From NCBI GenBank assembly GCA_903932565.1, contig CAIZGQ010000793.1, forward strand, positions 1 to 5,907: a stretch of 5,907 nt of DNA, in the 5' to 3' direction. Source of the DNA: an uncultured Hyphomicrobiales bacterium. Its GTDB lineage: Bacteria; Pseudomonadota; Alphaproteobacteria; Rhizobiales; Beijerinckiaceae. A program made the translations under genes and the position numbers. The notes beneath the pieces were generated by a model that was not told the DNA's origin, did no database searches, and saw only the letters and a program-made list of their open reading frames with translations. Positions 5,162-5,907 of this stretch are shown one piece after another. The first letter of the stretch is position 1. Every line of letters starts with the position of its first letter.

Positions 5162-5907
5162 TTAGAGCAGCTTGCCCATGGCCACGGCCGTGTCGGCCAT
5201 GCGGTTGGAGAAGCCCCATTCGTTGTCATACCAGGACAGGATGCGCACGAAGGTGCCGTCGATCACCTTTGTCTGGTCCATGTGGAAGACCGACGAATGG
5301 CTGTCGTGGTTAAAGTCGATCGAGACATTCGGGGCATTGGTGTAACCCAGAATGCCCTTCAGCGGGCCTTCCGCCGCAGCCTTGATGGCAGCGTTGATCT
5401 CATCCTTGGTCGTGGCGCGCTTGGCGACAAAGGTCAAATCGACGACGGACACATTGGGGGTGGGCACGCGGATTGCGGAGCCATCAAGCTTGCCATTGAG
5501 TTCCGGCAGCACGAGGCCGACAGCCTTGGCCGCCCCAGTTGATGTGGGGATCATCGAGAGCGCTGCCGCGCGGCCGCGATACAGATCCTTGTGCATCGTG
5601 TCGAGTGTCGGCTGGTCGCCGGTGTAGGAATGGATCGTGGTCATGAAGCCATGATCGATGCCGATAGCGTTGTTCAAAACCTGCGCCACCGGCGCCAGGC
5701 AGTTTGTGGTGCACGACGCGTTGGAAATCACGATGTGCTGCGCGGTGAGCTTCTGGTGATTGACGCCGTAGACGACCGTCAGATCTGCATTGTCCGCGGG
5801 AGCAGAGACGAGCACGCGCTTGGCGCCAGCCTCCAGATGCAGGGCCGCCTTGTCACGGGCTGTGAAAATGCCCGTGCATTCCAGCGCGATGTCGACACCC
5901 AGCGCCT
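5162..5907 (-). CDS. gap: Glyceraldehyde-3-phosphate dehydrogenase, type I (N-terminal part outside window)
   Basis: The C-terminal 247 residues of a GAPDH, which oxidises and phosphorylates glyceraldehyde-3-phosphate to 1,3-bisphosphoglycerate with NAD(P). The frame runs in from the right edge (first full codon 5905-5903) without a start. Visible landmarks: DIALECTGIFT and RDKAALHLEAGAKRVLVSAPA closing the nucleotide-binding domain, SNASCTTNCLAP with the catalytic Cys at 5713-5711, TTIHSYTGDQ with the partner His at 5632-5630 (27 residues later, as in the family's Cys149/His176), STGAAKAVG and the RVPTPNVSVVDLTF block, and SWYDNEWGFSNRM near the end. By alignment to that Cys149 numbering about 85 residues are missing, including the cofactor-selecting residues, so NAD versus NADP use cannot be told. 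The stop is TAA at 5164-5162. In this operon it feeds pgk, which is displaced by two small genes. Confidence 0.97.
   Translation of the reverse strand, partial: ALGVDIALECTGIFTARDKAALHLEAGAKRVLVSAPADNADLTVVYGVNHQKLTAQHIVISNASCTTNCLAPVAQVLNNAIGIDHGFMTTIHSYTGDQPTLDTMHKDLYRGRAAALSMIPTSTGAAKAVGLVLPELNGKLDGSAIRVPTPNVSVVDLTFVAKRATTKDEINAAIKAAAEGPLKGILGYTNAPNVSIDFNHDSHSSVFHMDQTKVIDGTFVRILSWYDNEWGFSNRMADTAVAMGKLL

Noticed and set aside
1..5907. tRNA, rRNA, CRISPR array or large tandem repeat
   Set aside because: None seen on either strand; the only repeats are the short hairpins listed and the protein-level Sel1 repeats.

Overview
The window looks like a chromosomal housekeeping region of an alphaproteobacterium, most likely of the Rhizobiales/Hyphomicrobiales. 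The grounds are the gap - pgk - fba gene order, a class IIB (CbbA-like) aldolase, a ThiE-like protein and a Sel1-repeat protein following fba, and a GC content near 60 % in the conserved genes. Genus cannot be read from the sequence.

Layout from left to right: the 3' end of a plus-strand gene (1-178, probable alpha/beta hydrolase C-terminus), a strong intrinsic terminator (195-240), then seven genes all on the minus strand. Read in their own direction (right to left) these are: gap (glyceraldehyde-3-phosphate dehydrogenase, 5' end beyond the window), a small Zn-ribbon protein, a small coiled-coil/one-TM protein, pgk (phosphoglycerate kinase), fba (class II fructose-bisphosphate aldolase), a degenerate ThiE-like TIM-barrel protein, and an exported Sel1-repeat protein. 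There are no gene-free stretches over 300 bases; the largest gaps are 153 bases (fba to the ThiE-like gene) and 92 bases (pgk to fba).

Gap, Pgk and Fba catalyse consecutive central steps of glycolysis/gluconeogenesis and the lower Calvin cycle (fructose-1,6-bisphosphate - triose phosphates - 1,3-bisphosphoglycerate - 3-phosphoglycerate). The ThiE-like and Sel1 genes overlap by 4 bases (ATGA) and are probably co-translated. A hairpin with an interrupted T tract after fba suggests that some transcripts stop there, so the last two genes may be expressed partly by read-through or from their own promoter.

The least ordinary part is 4483-5161. Two overlapping small genes of lower GC (about 46 % over 4501-5160 by hand count, about 42 % in the zinc-ribbon part) sit between gap and pgk and look like an accessory insertion in an otherwise conserved operon. 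The second point of interest is that the ThiE-like protein has lost most of the thiamine-phosphate synthase signature residues. I did not find convincing evidence of a new multi-gene system, mobile element, CRISPR array or RNA gene.
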